DNA from: Acanthacorydalis orientalis
Lineage: Eukaryota > Arthropoda > Insecta > Megaloptera > Corydalidae
Direction of reading: 5' to 3'
NCBI GenBank assembly: GCA_034766995.1
Contig: CM068318.1
Span: forward strand, 1,768,501 to 1,832,500
Length of the DNA stretch: 64,000 nucleotides
The position numbers and the translations under genes were made by a program. The notes beneath the pieces were generated by a model. The model searched no databases and had not been told where the DNA came from. It saw nothing but the letters and a program-made list of their open reading frames with translations. Of the stretch, positions 46,850 through 58,399 are shown piece after piece; positions within the stretch are counted from its first letter, which is position 1; each line of letters starts with the position of its first letter.

Positions 46850-47580
46850 TCTTGTTTTTTACTCCGAAAACCACAAAAATATCTTTTGTCAAACTTATAC
46901 ACATTTTGATGACAATGCCGTCAACCTTTGAGCGTTACGGTGCAGAATTCTTTTTTTGTATTGTATTGTATTCCCACAAATGTTTAAATAAACCAAAAAG
47001 TTCCAATCAAAGATATTCAATAAATCATTATTGATTGTTTTCGGTCGACGCTTATGCACATTCAAATAGCAACGCCATCGTCCTCAGAACACCAAGTTAT
47101 TAAACAATCCAACTTTTAAAAATTTCTCCGGTATTATTTTCTTGTCCAACATGTTAAATAAATCATTATTGATCATTTTTGATTGTTTGCTTATGTGCAT
47201 ATTTCGATTACGATTCCATCATCTTCAGAGCACGCAGGTACTTAAAAATCTCTTTTCATCTTATTCAATATAATATGTTTACACTATATTAAAATAAACG
47301 AAGATTTTACAAGTCTATTTTGCTATAATTTTATGTAAGTACAGTGCACATTGAAACTCTGAGAATGATGGCAATGGAACGGTTAATAATTTATTGGATA
47401 TTTTTGATTGAAACTTTTTAGTTTGTTGAAACATTTGTGAAAATGCAGAAAAATATTTTTCCATACCTGAACATTCAAATGATGATGGCATTGTCATCAA
47501 AATTCGTTTAATTTTGACCGGAAAGGTTTTTTGTAGTTTGTGAGGTGAAACAAAAGATTTATTTGTGAAATTGAATTTAG
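46850..47580. repeat. Large fold-back palindrome, about 0.7 kb
   Basis: Left and right halves are inverted copies over most of their length. CCCACAAATGTTTAAATAAA with AAAGTTCCAATCAAAGATAT (about 46975-47020) pairs with ATATTTTTGATTGAAACTTT, then TGTTGAAACATTTGTG (about 47398-47442). The outer ends CTCCGAAAACCACAAAAATA and TTTTTTGTAGTTTGTGAGGT pair as well. Opposing frames at 46852-47034 (+) and 47315-47500 (-) encode related peptides (MTMPSTFERYGAEFFF against MTMPSSFECSGMEKYF), as expected of an inverted duplication. Family words (CCATCATCTTCAGAGCACGC, CATTATTGATCATTTTTGAT) show it is an expanded, nested member of the palindrome family. Confidence 0.87.
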
Positions 47581-48045
47581 TTGCAGTGTCGGAACTGTAC
47601 TCTGATTGTTAAACTTTATATAAATTTATTAAAAGTAGAATAACTGTTTTTTTTCACGGTTTCTTTCTACTCATAATTGAATAATGTAATTTGTAGAGAT
47701 GCATATCTCTCATTTTACTTATAGTTAATACATTCCTTGTTTATAATTTTGCTCGTAGTTTAACTATAATATTTATGAGAGAATATTGCATTCGTCTCGT
47801 TATGTTTCATTAAGCAAGCAATAACGAACGAGAGGAGCGACTTTCAGTTACTGCATATTAATAGACTCGCTCTGCACTGTGATCGTTTTATTTCCATTCG
47901 AAGAACTCGGCTACGTTTCTATTAGAAATTCATATTTCAATACGAACAGATCTACATTTTCGCGCATATCAGTTCGACCCGAAACATGTACAACGTTTGC
48001 GTATAAAAATGTTTATGTGTGTGTGTGTGTCATTTATCATTTCAG
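47581..48045. other. Non-coding stretch before the 48.05-kb exon
   Basis: Possible intron. A GT run (about 48015-48030) precedes the acceptor polypyrimidine region. Confidence 0.5.
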
Positions 48046-48293
48046 GCGAAGGCCGCAGTCGCAGTCCCCCGGCCACTTTGTCGCAAAGCAGCGGCGACAG
48101 TAGTTCTAGGGCGCTGGCGCTGTCCTCTGCCGTGTCCACCACTTCTGCTGGGGAGCGGCGCGTGCGCCACTGTCCTCCGGAGCCAGATCTTCTGACGTCG
48201 GTCGTCCCCGTGTCATCTACAGAGACAAAAACAGCTCCTGCGACTATTACCACGACCACCGCTCACACCGATTCCGAGCTCACAATGCAAGTG
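48046..48293 (+). CDS. Internal exon of an unrecognised Ser/Thr/Ala/Pro-rich protein
   Basis: A 248-nt exon between a good acceptor (CATTTATCATTTCAG, AG at 48044-48045) and a consensus donor (CAAGTG|GTAAGTA, GT at 48294). The reading frame has G/C-rich third positions, unlike the flanks, and encodes GEGRSRSPPATLSQSSGDSS at the start, a middle ERRVRHCPPEPDLLTSVVPV and an end TTTTAHTDSELTMQV. Two exon bases complete a codon begun upstream (phase 1 entry); exit is phase 0. Low-complexity Ser/Thr stretches around a conserved-looking basic, Pro-rich core suit the disordered N-terminal region of a regulatory or RNA-binding protein. One unproven idea is a couch-potato-type protein whose RNA-recognition domain would start in the next exon. 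I cannot confirm any identity; the rest of the gene is not visible. Confidence 0.75.
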
Positions 48294-49641
48294 GTAAGTA
48301 GATGTTTCTTGTACCAAACTTTTTACGCACTCGCTTTCGAAAGAGGTTCGTTGGAATTTCGTACGATTTACTTTTTAAATTTAGATTGTTTATTGCATCG
48401 TAGAGTTTAAGAAAACGCTCTATCACTTTCAAGTGAATCGCATTTAAATTCAAATCACTTTTGCAGTTTTTTTCAATATAGAAACAACTAAATTCATAGC
48501 GATTAAACGATGAAGCTACATTTTTTAGTTTCATACCCTGTTAAAATAAATTCAGGATTTCTTAAAATATTTATGGATTTTATAAAAAAAAACGCAAATT
48601 TTTCAATTTCCCTGCATGTCATTTATACTAGTCTTAATTTGATCAAATGAGAAAACTGCTTTTTAAAATTATTTAAACAATATTTCCAAACTTCTTAATT
48701 GCAAACTGTATTAGTCATTTATCAAAGACACCAAAAATAAAATGGTATTTTCTTATAGACTACTTAACTGTTTAAAACATTTTGAATGCGTACCCTCTCC
48801 TACACTGAAAAATATGTATAGATTATCGAATCTTTTCTTTAAAATCGATTTAAGTATCCAGACGAAAATTCATTCAAATTTACGAATTGAATTATAATAA
48901 TACTTATTCAGTTACTAATTAGAATCGTTCGTTTTCATATAAATTATTTTTTTAAAGATTGTTTCAATGTTTTTGTCCTCTTTTTTAGAATCTAAAAACG
49001 ATTATGAAATATTCAACTTGTCCAATATTATTTTTTCTGTAGAATGTGTGCAAATTTCGAGATAGAATATGCTTATCGATAATTAAAGTCTGATTATAAA
49101 TAGTTTACAGAGCGGATTGTATCTGTTTATTTCTATCTTCTATTTGTTTAGACCAGTATTTTATAATCAGAATGATGGTCCTTATTGTAGTACCAAATGC
49201 GAAACTTCTTTGAAAATTCTCCTCTTCCATTCAACACTTCTATAGATTATTACAATTACAACTGTGCTATATGTAACATAAACATTCGGATAATATCCGA
49301 CGAACAGATTTCGATTAGACGACTGTCAGACGCGCCACAGCATCTTTTCTGGTTGTCCATTCTCCCACTCCGTTTGATCTGAAAGTAATGTTGAGTTGCC
49401 ATCTCACTCATTTATCAACACCCACTTCCCCCACTAACATATCATAATTGACACCACGGTCTATCTCTTTCTTCACGAATTTAAATAACTAACCGTTCTT
49501 TCAATATTCAACTAGCCGATAAATTATTTTTTTCTGTAGTCGCATAAATGCGTAGACAATGAGGAGTCGATCTAATCAATAATTATTATATATACATTAG
49601 TATTGTTACATGTTTTTCAGACGAACAGTAGTGGGTCTCTA

Positions 49642-49643
<2 letters not shown>
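48294..49643. other. AT-rich stretch, likely intron
   Basis: Directly follows the donor at 48294. Nothing coding is supported; the 61-codon frame 49197-49382 is unrecognised. Confidence 0.55.

Positions 49644-49697
<54 letters not shown>
49644..49697. repeat. (TA)n microsatellite
   Basis: About 27 TA units. Confidence 0.96.
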
Positions 49698-49701
<4 letters not shown>

Positions 49702-49798
49702 CTTATAAAACACATTTCTGTATATACAAACAGAAATATAGAACAATGAAACAGATGATTACTGGTTTGTCATTAATTACTCTTCGATGAAAATGCTG

Positions 49799-49800
<2 letters not shown>

Positions 49801-49864
<64 letters not shown>
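49801..49864. repeat. (TA)n microsatellite
   Basis: About 32 TA units, only about 100 bp from the previous array. Confidence 0.97.
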
Positions 49865-49868
<4 letters not shown>

Positions 49869-50327
49869 ACAAGCTAATTTTTGTGTGTTGCCATTTAATA
49901 TTCAATTAATATGATTGAAAGTCAATTAATATTAAGTCTTTATTGCATCATTATGTTTCTTAACTTTGTTGATCAACATTCAATAACTAATAGGTCGAAT
50001 GTTTATGAAAAGTTTAGAATATAAAATGTGTTTAATTAAAATAGCTTTGAAATTGATACGCTGTAATCATTAATTATAATTATATTCATCTATATTATTG
50101 TTGTTATTATCTTGAGTGATGTTTGATGACATTAGAGTGAGACTTAGAGCTTCTTAAAACGAACGGATCGCTTAATTGATCGATGGTAATCAGGCATTGA
50201 AAGGAAAGAGTGCACATGGATTTTGATTTTTGTTAAAAAAATGTTAACTTTAGAAATCAGACAATTTCTGAAAGATACGATACTGATAATATGCAAAAAA
50301 TCCACAAAACAATTCTGATATTGTGGC
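49865..50327. other. AT-rich stretch, likely intron
   Basis: Nothing recognised. Confidence 0.5.
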
Positions 50328-50480
50328 TGAAATTCACTAACACAAATGGATTCTTTTTTCTCATTAACGACATCAACATTTTCAGATCAAAACTGTTTAA
50401 TAATTATTTTTGATTGTCGCTTATACGTATTTTTTGATACGAACGTCATCATGCTCAGAGCGCTAAGAAAAAGAAAATCT
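50328..50480. repeat. Fold-back palindrome family, left half-arm
   Basis: AATTCACTAACACAAATGGA with TTCTTTTTTCTCATTAACGA, then CAGATCAAAACTGTTTAATA, ATTTTTGATTGTCGCTTATA, CGTCATCATGCTCAGAGCGC and the core-side AAGAAAATCT. The right arm is missing. Confidence 0.78.
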
Positions 50481-50552
50481 AATCAGATTTGCCAAAATTT
50501 TGCTATAGACAAACAACTAGGCCGAGAACTTTTGAACCGTTCTATGCTTATA

Positions 50553-51175
50553 TAGGGGTTTCCAATAAGGATGCAGTTTTTTTAATTTGAAATAAAACAT
50601 CGAATTTACGTTGAAATTTCAAGTGTCTTTATTGTACATAATAGTTGGATGTATCCTATTTATAAATGAAAAATAATATCGTGCAAGTGAGAGCTGTGTG
50701 CTTTCTTACAAGTGACTACTATCCTCCAGATCAATCTTATCCAATTCCAGCCACAAAAAACTGGTTATAATGTTTCGGTATCTTTCTCCATTCACATTAA
50801 TCGCTTTACCAGCCCGATTCTCAAAAAAGTGAGATACGAGTGACTCCACTCGACCAACAAACACGTGTTGGTGTTCCTTTATCTTGAACCTGTCCAGTCT
50901 CTTCAAATTTACTCACTAATCGAAGAATTGTTGATTCATATGGATGAGTATGTCAAGAATAAATGTCGCCAAATTTACGAAATGTATTTTCTATACAATA
51001 GTCATTTTCATTATACAATTGTATTATTTCAGTACGATGTTTTGTTGTATACGAAGCCATAACTAAAAATGTCAATGTCAATATTTAACAAATTTCAGAA
51101 AAATGCATCTCTCAGTTCAATATATGTGAAATATAACCTTTTAAAAAATTGTTTCCTTTATTGGAAAGCCCTTTA
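50553..51175 (-). mobile_element. Tc1/mariner-superfamily element with both ends, internally deleted
   Basis: Inverted ends AGGGGTTTCCAATAAGG at the left and, read in reverse, AGGGCTTTCCAATAAAGG at the right, both next to TA. On the minus strand the right half opens MASYTTKHRTEIIQLYNEND, then STIRRLVSKFEETGQVQDKG (helix-turn-helix half). After a break the frame 50706-50906 gives INVNGERYRNIITSFLWLEL, a segment that precedes the second catalytic region in this transposase group. The central and C-terminal catalytic parts are absent and a stop interrupts the N-terminal part. The right end abuts an ATAC/TA microsatellite. Confidence 0.85.
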
Positions 51176-51200
51176 CATACATACATACATACATAGATAC

Positions 51201-51281
<81 letters not shown>
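51176..51281. repeat. (ATAC)n(TA)n compound microsatellite
   Basis: About 5 ATAC units (51175-51194), a short TACATA bridge and about 37 TA units (51207-51281), directly adjoining the transposon end. Confidence 0.96.
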
Positions 51282-51285
<4 letters not shown>

Positions 51286-51469
51286 ATAAATTGATATTAG
51301 TATTCGGATAAGTTTAAGAACCTCATGTCTACATTAATCCAAAATTTTGTTCAGCAGCTACAGTAAACGCATATTTAATAAGCACCATAAATCACAAATA
51401 AACATTGTGCCTGTTAATAAAACGAAAAAAAAATTACCTGAAACGTATAGGTGGGTACATGTGCGTGCG

Positions 51470-51500
51470 TGCATGTGTGTGTGTGTGTGTTTATGTTTTA
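51470..51500. repeat. Short GT repeat
   Basis: A GT run at about 51475-51491 at the left edge of the CpG-rich promoter-like block. Confidence 0.8.
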
Positions 51501-51519
51501 AAAAAAAAGAAATCCTATC

Positions 51520-52862
51520 ACACCCGCCAATGATCGGTGGCGCACTCGGTAACTATCGTCTGTGGCCGCTGGCGGCTCGGCAGCGCACCGATAGCAACTG
51601 TATTCATCGGGTGGGGAAGCCGCCGCGCGTTGCGGAGCATTATGGCGAACTGTTTGTAGCCCATAGTTCTCTCTCGACAAGACCCATATGATCCACTGTG
51701 TATAGCATGCGGCTTCACGCGAAATTCCACGCCGGTGCAAATAAGAAATCCGCGACCGTGTGACAATAACACCGACGTGTCGTGACGTCAGCGACAATCG
51801 TACCGTGTCTTATGTAAAAAGGAAAAAAAATAATAATAAACCGCCGATCGGGGGATAAAACAGGAGCGTTCCCGTTTACAGAACGAGATAAAAAGAAGTA
51901 AAGTGATCGGTCGAAAAGTTTGTGCACCGTCCGTTCGTCTTCGGTTCGCCGGAAAGTTTTTTTTTTTTTGCTCTGTATTCGCGGGCCGTCTGTTTTCTAC
52001 ACGTACGTCTACTATGTAGAGATATGTCGACAAAGAATGTAAGACAGAAACGTAATAATAACATTGTTGTATATCATTAGGGGACAGTAACGATCGTAAT
52101 AAAAACATTGACACGTACATGTGCGTTTTCAGTACATCGCCGACATGCATTGTTGTTTAGTGATATTCGTGTAAACCGTTTTGATTTTATACGAACTAAT
52201 GATAAATTCGTGACAGTGATGAATGCGACTCGATACACGCGTTATGTAATTCGATACAGAACACACGTCTCATTCGTAAAGTATACATCGCTCTGACACG
52301 TTGTTTTCAACGATCGTTCGATAACGCAACAAACTAGCATTCAAAAATATTAAACGAGTTGAGTAATGTTGGTCGGCTCGAACTGTTTAGAATTGTATTA
52401 CGAGTTGTTCGAAACAGAAAAAAAAACTCAATTTTTAGTATCGTTCAGTAGTAGTAAGAAAAACCTCCAGTGCATTGATTCGTTTCAGAACAAATATCCG
52501 TATTTAAAAGTGAAACATGTATTCAGTTCGAGCATTATTATTTAAACGAACCCTTTACGACTCGACATAATCTAAAATAAAATGAAATGCATCCAGTAAC
52601 GTGTCGTTCTAATCATCGCAGTTATGTTCTGTTCTATATATATTTGTACATGTTCAAATTCTGTCTGTTATTCACACGTCTCACCGATTAGAACACATCG
52701 ATCGATCCGTTAAAATGACGTAGCAGCACTGTCCGATCGATTGTTAAACATGTTTGTAATTGTTGTGTGATATTCGAAACTCCGTACGCGGTTTCTTTCC
52801 ATCGGCTCCGTCGCGCTCGCAAATCAAAAAAAAGAACAAAAATTCCGACCCGTCAACCACCG
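51520..52862 (+). promoter_or_regulatory. CpG-rich block, probable promoter and 5' leader of the 52.9-kb exon
   Basis: Densest at 51530-51790 (GGTGGCGCACTCGGTAACTA, GGAAGCCGCCGCGCGTTGCG), then moderately CpG-rich without interruption to the coding exon. Overlapping frames on both strands (for example 51347-51691, 51498-51797, 51788-52150) reflect composition, not genes. I see no acceptor between here and the coding start, so promoter and untranslated leader are probably continuous with the exon. The start point cannot be fixed. Confidence 0.45.
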
Positions 52863-53234
52863 ATGCTAGTGCAAATGCAAAACCGTGTTGTGTCAAGTGG
52901 TGCGAGTTCGACACCCAGCTCGCACACGCACTCGAACCATGTGTCCGGCAGTAATCATCACGGTCATCATCACAACAGTCATCATCATCATCATGTGAAT
53001 AGTTCGAGCAATCACGGTCCGCACATTGGTGGCGGCGGATTAGTATCTAGTGGTGGTTCTAGTGGCACGAGTGGTTTTACTAATAATAATAATAGCAGTG
53101 GTTCGTCATACAGACATCATCCGCATGGTATTTCTTCGTCGCGTGGTAATTCGATGGATCGTGGATATCCATTACTACCACCGTTTCCTTTACCGCCGGC
53201 CGGCTTTCCGTCGCATCGATTCCCGCCGTTCAAT
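52863..53234 (+). CDS. Probable first coding exon of an unrecognised His/Ser/Gly/Asn-rich protein
   Basis: The frame ends at a consensus donor (TTCAAT|GTGAGT, GT at 53235) in phase 0. In-frame ATGs lie at 52767, 52863 and 52875. I prefer 52863 or 52875 because codon-like composition begins there; from 52863 the exon gives 124 residues. It begins MLVQMQNRVVSSGASSTPSS, passes a His-rich stretch (HHGHHHNSHHHHH), Gly/Ser and Asn/Ser runs, and ends in a Pro/Phe segment (YPLLPPFPLPPAGFPSHRFP). Such tracts are typical of disordered N-termini of insect transcription and RNA-binding regulators. No domain is present, so function stays open. Sharing exit phase 0 with the 48.05-kb exon, it could be an alternative first exon of the same gene. 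The body of the gene would lie beyond 64 kb. Confidence 0.7.
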
Positions 53235-54075
53235 GTGAGTTTCAGCATTTTAGAAGCGTATATATATATTTTTTTTTAAAAAAAAACGAGACTACTCTTT
53301 GCAGTACTATACCAGTGGTGTTTTTTTTTGCGTCTACAGTCAGTACAAGTTATGTTTAATTTTCAATTTGACATAATGAATATCAGATAAGCTAATTGTA
53401 CAAGTTTCCTACACAACTCTTGCAAATTTGAATTAATTATACAAGGATTATACGAGGGATCCGTGTGTTTGGACACGTCAGGTTTTTTTATTTAAACTAT
53501 ACTCCGTTGAAATTAATATTCAACAAAGCGTTGAATATTTATTTACAAGAACATATCGATTATCTTCATGTGAACTTGTCATAACTAATTTAAACACTTC
53601 TTGAAATCATATCTCTCCAACAATCTACTTTCGTTCGGCTCTACTTCTTTCTGAAACAAATTCGCATGTGATTCCGTTTAACAATCATTCCATTATCTAA
53701 AAGTCTGGATTCGAATCTGTGATTTCTGGATCGGTGGATCGATCTTCTAACCGTTGGAATATATTTAGTTGTTCTTGCCATTCTTTATCTGTACATTTGT
53801 GACATCTATAGGCCTGTTTATAGAAACATCTATATATGTCTCTGTTTATGTTTAACGAATACATTTTCTGTTCTTTTATGTTTAAACTTTTTTTTTGAAT
53901 AGTGGAAACTTTTAAAATACTTTTTATTGTTTAAATATCCAAGGTTTACACATTTTATAGTTTTAGAAATTGAAATTAACAAACGTTTATTTACATACTT
54001 GCTCATATATACACATTTCCTTCTTCTCTCTTTCTTCACTTTTTTATTCATTTTAAATACAGTCACACGCACACG

Positions 54076-54078
<3 letters not shown>
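53235..54078. other. AT-rich stretch, likely intron
   Basis: Directly follows the donor at 53235. Nothing else recognised. Confidence 0.55.

Positions 54079-54126
<48 letters not shown>
54079..54126. repeat. (TA)n microsatellite
   Basis: About 23 TA units after a short CACACGCACACGC run. Confidence 0.95.
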
Positions 54127-54130
<4 letters not shown>

Positions 54131-54189
54131 GTATATATTTTTTTTTTATTTGAAATTATATTCTACAAAAAACTGTTTTGTTATTAAAA

Positions 54190-55130
54190 ATATAATTATC
54201 GAAAAAAACTGAAATATCTAGTATTAGTAAATTAGATAAAAATCTTATCTCCAAAATGCTTTTTTATTTCTTTATGAATTCATTTTTTTCTACTATTTTT
54301 TTTATGTTTGTTCAGTTATAAAATGTATCCTTTATTTCTTGAAATATTATTTCGCTAAAAACTATTAATCAAAATATAACTATAGGAAAAATACATGCCA
54401 GATCTTCAATTATAATGAATTAAAATAAGAAAAAAATATCTCCGCAGTCGTTTTTGTTTATCTATGTATTAATTTTGTCATTTTCTTGTAATGAATTTTT
54501 ATGCTTGTTTATTTATAAAAATGTATCAATTTTGCCAGAGTCTAGAAAATAATTTCACAAAAAATTAAACTATTTAACAAATAGATGCCAAATCTTCAAG
54601 ATATAAGCATTTTTTCAAAAGTCCTTTTTATTTATTTATGCATTCATTTTTGTCATTTTATTGTAGTGAATTTTTAAGTTGGTTTATTGATAAAAATGTG
54701 TCAATTTTTCCCTGAAAATTATTTCTTAAAAAAAGTTTACTATTCAAAACACAACTATTGGGAAAATAATGCTAAATCTTTAAGTATAGTAAATTCACAT
54801 AAAAGCCTGTCTCCAAAAGTTTCCTTTATTTCTTTATATATCCATTTTTCATTTTCTTACAGTAAAATTTTATCCTTGTCTATTTATAAAATTATATACA
54901 TTTTGCCCCGAAAAAAACATTTCCCAACAAAAAAGTTCATTATTAAAAATTGAACTACTGGGAAAATAGATAAAAATATCGAAAAAAGACATGCCAAACT
55001 TTCAAATAAAATAAATCAAGATGAAAACATCTCTCCAAAAATTCATTTTATTTCTTTGTATCGACTTTTTTCATTTTCTTCTTTCGAAGGTTTATATTTG
55101 TTTAGTTGTCAAAATATTGTTCAAAGAATC
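54190..55130. repeat. Degenerate tandem array, five units of about 170-220 bp
   Basis: A recurring order of words: TCTCCAAAA or variant (about 54248, 54439, 54611, 54810, 55032), then TTTTATTTCTTTAT, CATTTT(C)TT, GTTTATTTATAAAA, ATGTATCAATTTTGCC or variant, AAAATTATTTC, AACTATTGGGAAAATA and ATGCCAAATCTTCAA. Units have diverged, and the last lacks part of its right end. AT-rich, non-coding. Confidence 0.83.
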
Positions 55131-56694
55131 GATCACAGTTATCTATTAACGATTTATAATTATTGATCAATGTAGCATTTGTTCGAATCTCCGTCCTTCT
55201 GTACACAATTTATTATCATTTTGAAAGAGAGTTTCTTTGAATTCTTAATGTTCACGTTTTAGATGCCATCGAACTTGGTAGAATTAAAATAAAAAAAGTA
55301 TTTTTTCTCTTTGTGTGTGTGTGTGAATAAATATGTGGGTGTGTATACATATTATATATATATAAAGATGAAAAGATGTGAACCTGTACAAGTCTCGAGA
55401 TCTAATGTTTCAAAATCAATCTACCATATGTTTAAAAAACATATAAAATTAGATAACTACATATAAAGACATAAATTACACTGCATATATTAAATAACTA
55501 TTATTATATAATTATAATTTAGAATACATAACAGCGAAACACATCACACAAACACATTCATGTGTTTTTTAATCTCGTCCGAAAAAGAGTAAATAAATAT
55601 GATTGTGTTTCAGTAATACTATCATTAATAATTTATGTGTACATTTTCGGCCGCTGTGAAAATAAAATAGAGAGCAATTATATAGAAAGTATTCGAAAAC
55701 AATCGCATTGTACGTTTACTATCTCTATTATGTTAGAGGTTTTATCCATTTTTCATTCTGTTCGTTCGAATCATTTTTTCTGCTATCGACTTCGTTCCTT
55801 TAACTCGACCGATATTTTCAGTACTGAAAAATATTCAAAGATTATCGATTAATACAGATTACGATTCTATCGACTTGTGTCGAATAATTGTTGAGTTACA
55901 AAAACAACTACAGTAGAGTTTTTTTTTTCATTTAGAAAGCTGTCAATGAAAACGGTTATTATGTTCGAAAAGTTGATTGATTATTTAGGGTTTTTGGGTG
56001 TGTCCGCACAGAAGGTTATTAGCGCACGTTGCGTTCAAAACAATTGTTTTCTTAATGAAAAGTAATGGACGGAAAAACCGCAGCTTTGTATAAAACTATC
56101 CGCTGATTATAAGTTTCTCTTGTTTACCACGAACGAACTACTGGTCCAGTTGTGCTTGTTTACCAGTGTATGAAGTTAATTGACTGGATGATATTTCATA
56201 TCAGAAAATTCATAGAAATGATTAGGATGCCGGTTAAATGTATGCTCTGCACTTTTACTTTATGGAATTAATAATCGAACAATAAGAAATGTGTGTGTTG
56301 CTCAATTACAGATGTACCGTTCCTTTTTTAAATCAATTTCTGGCTGTAAAATATAGCTATTATGTTGTACTCGGATCAGTGTTTTTATTTCGTGTGAAAT
56401 TTGTTGTCGATGCATCTTTAAACCCCAAATAACTAATTAACTCTTATGAAATTTAGCTTCATATCATGTTATTAAGCTTGAGAACTAAATCCAATTTTTA
56501 AAGCATCTTTTTTTCGGTTTGAGTAACGAAAGCACAAAATAATTTTTCTTAATCAGTTAAAATATTCAAAATTTTTAAATGTGATTAATAGGCGAACTGA
56601 TAAATGACACAAATTGACAATTCAGTACTTTACCATATTAAAATTCATTTGAAAAAAATCATATATTTTAGATTTATACCAGAAATAGTGGTCA
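55131..56694. other. AT-rich non-coding stretch, likely intronic
   Basis: The 96-codon frame at 55562-55852 is unrecognised. A GT run occurs at about 55313-55324. A TGTCGATGCA-type short repeat lies at 56403-56440. Confidence 0.5.
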
Positions 56695-56855
56695 TAAAAC
56701 TTAATTGATTGATTTTCTGTACTTTATCGTTCTGAAGGTGATTGAATCGGTATCGAAATGTATACAAACAGCAATAAAAAATGAACAACACTTAATTATT
56801 AAATATTTCTAGTGAATGGGTGAAAAAATCATCTGTGAAACATTTCAGGATTTTC
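56695..56855. repeat. Fold-back palindrome family, right half-arm
   Basis: GATTTTCTGTACTTTATCGT, TTCTGAAGGTGATTGAATCG, GTATCGAAATGTATACAAAC, then TTAATTATTAAATATTTCTA and GGGTGAAAAAATCATCTGTG. The left arm is missing. Confidence 0.8.
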
Positions 56856-56934
56856 CCATTCTGTAAATAATTATAATTTTTTTGATTTTTTAAAATTCAG
56901 TTTAGAATACAAAATATTTTCTTTTTCTTTTCGT

Positions 56935-57245
56935 AGAGGAATTCTTTTTACTTACCACAAATCACAAAACATTTTTGTAATCGGAAATGTTCAGTAAATG
57001 ATTATGCGCATTTAGATAACGAACCCATCGTCTTCAGAGCACTAAAGTACAGAAATATTATATACAGAAAGGTTTTTCTGCGCCTTGATGCTGTAAATTG
57101 TAATTGAAATGCGCATAAATAATAATAAAGAATGATCAGTAATAATTTATTGAACACTCTTGAGTAGAAGGATTTGTTGCACACTGTGGGATGAAAAACT
57201 GTTCTGTATTTCAATGCATGCAAACGTATCTTTGAAATAATTGCC
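56935..57245. repeat. Fold-back palindrome family, full copy
   Basis: Left arm: CCACAAATCACAAAACATTT, GAAATGTTCAGTAAATGATT, ATGCGCATTTAGATAACGAA, CCCATCGTCTTCAGAGCACT, then AAAGTACAGAAATATT. The core is near 57062. Right arm: CAGAAAGGTTTTTCTGCGCC, ATTGAAATGCGCATAAATAA, TAATTTATTGAACACTCTTG, GCACACTGTGGGATGAAAAA. The 81-codon minus frame here is a by-product of the palindrome. Confidence 0.88.
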
Positions 57246-57849
57246 AATTTTTTTCCCTACTTGTCCCAGAAATAGATCCAAACAACGAGTTCAATGGAGA
57301 TAGATATATAAGCATGAGTATGTTTTTCAACATTAAAATCGACAAATCAAGTCGACAAACATTTCGAAACAAAATCCTTAGTAAGTGTAAAAAAAAAACT
57401 TCTTATTTCGAAAGATTTTTAGAATTTTAATTATAGATATGTTCACCTCTTTCTCTTACTATTTTCAAATATCTTTTTTTTCTCATTAATTGTTATTCGT
57501 CGATCAACCATAACCTCACCGTGAATAGCATCAACGATTTCTTTCTAAGGGTCAATTCCAATGTTTATCTTTTTTTAGAATGCAGCTGCTTACTTCTTAA
57601 CAATTAAATATGACGAACTGGATTCCCTTGAGATATCTGACATACTTTTATGCGAGACTCTTGATATGAGTGGTCTTAATGGCGGAAAAATGTTGTACGT
57701 CTGCCTATTATAAATTAATAAGTTATTGACACAATTTTCTCCAGTATTAATTAGCAAGATCTACTACTGACTATCCATTTGAATTTCCATAGAATAAAGC
57801 ATTGAAAATCTAAAATATGTTTTATTTTCTGTAAATTATACTACGTTAT
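57246..57849. other. AT-rich non-coding stretch, likely intronic
   Basis: Nothing recognised. Confidence 0.5.
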
Positions 57850-58239
57850 GATTTCTATTTATTTCAAGTATGAAATATAACAGAAATTCGTTCTGTAGTA
57901 ATTTTTGAAATTGTGGATATAAGAATATATGTTCACTCTTTCTTTCTTTTTCCCCTTCCCGTCTTTCACTCTTTATATATGTATATAAATTTATACATTT
58001 TTTGATTTCTATTTATTTCAAATATATAATACAGTAGAAATGTTTCATATTAATTTTTAAGATTATGTAAAGAAAAATAAGAATCTATACTCTTTCGTTC
58101 TGTATGTTCGTTTATCCGTTTTTTTCTTTCTCTTTGTGTCTCTGTATGTATTTGTTTTTTTCGGATTACTATTTATTTTAAATATAAAATACAATAGAAA
58201 TTAGTTCGATAGTATTTTTTAAAATTGTTATACGAGAAT
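57850..58239. repeat. Tandem repeat, three units of about 110-160 bp
   Basis: Units begin GATTTCTATTTATTTCAAGT (57850), GATTTCTATTTATTTCAAAT (about 58003) and GATTACTATTTATTTTAAAT (about 58163). Each continues with TATAAAATACAGTAGAAATT-type sequence, a TAATTTTT(A)AAATTGT segment and AGAATAT.., followed by a CT-rich tract. The third unit's CT tract has become a regular TC/TA microsatellite. Confidence 0.85.
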
Positions 58240-58281
<42 letters not shown>

Positions 58282-58282
58282 G
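58240..58282. repeat. (TC)n(TA)n compound microsatellite
   Basis: About 11 TC units then about 10 TA units, forming the end of the third 57850-type unit. Confidence 0.93.
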
Positions 58283-58399
58283 CATGTATCTAATTGCATT
58301 TAATATACATGTGCGTATTGTTCCAAAGAGATTGAATTGATAACTAAACTTTGTACATAATCACCTTAATCGATTACAAAAAAAAATGTGTATCCCGAG

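Noticed and set aside
51347..52150. Frames such as 51347-51691 and 51788-52150 considered as genes
   Set aside because: They overlap each other on both strands inside a CpG-rich block, have no recognisable product, and fit better as promoter and leader.
53700..53760. tRNA-like GGATTCGAATC box
   Set aside because: No matching A box, acceptor stem or anticodon arm at the right distance on either strand.
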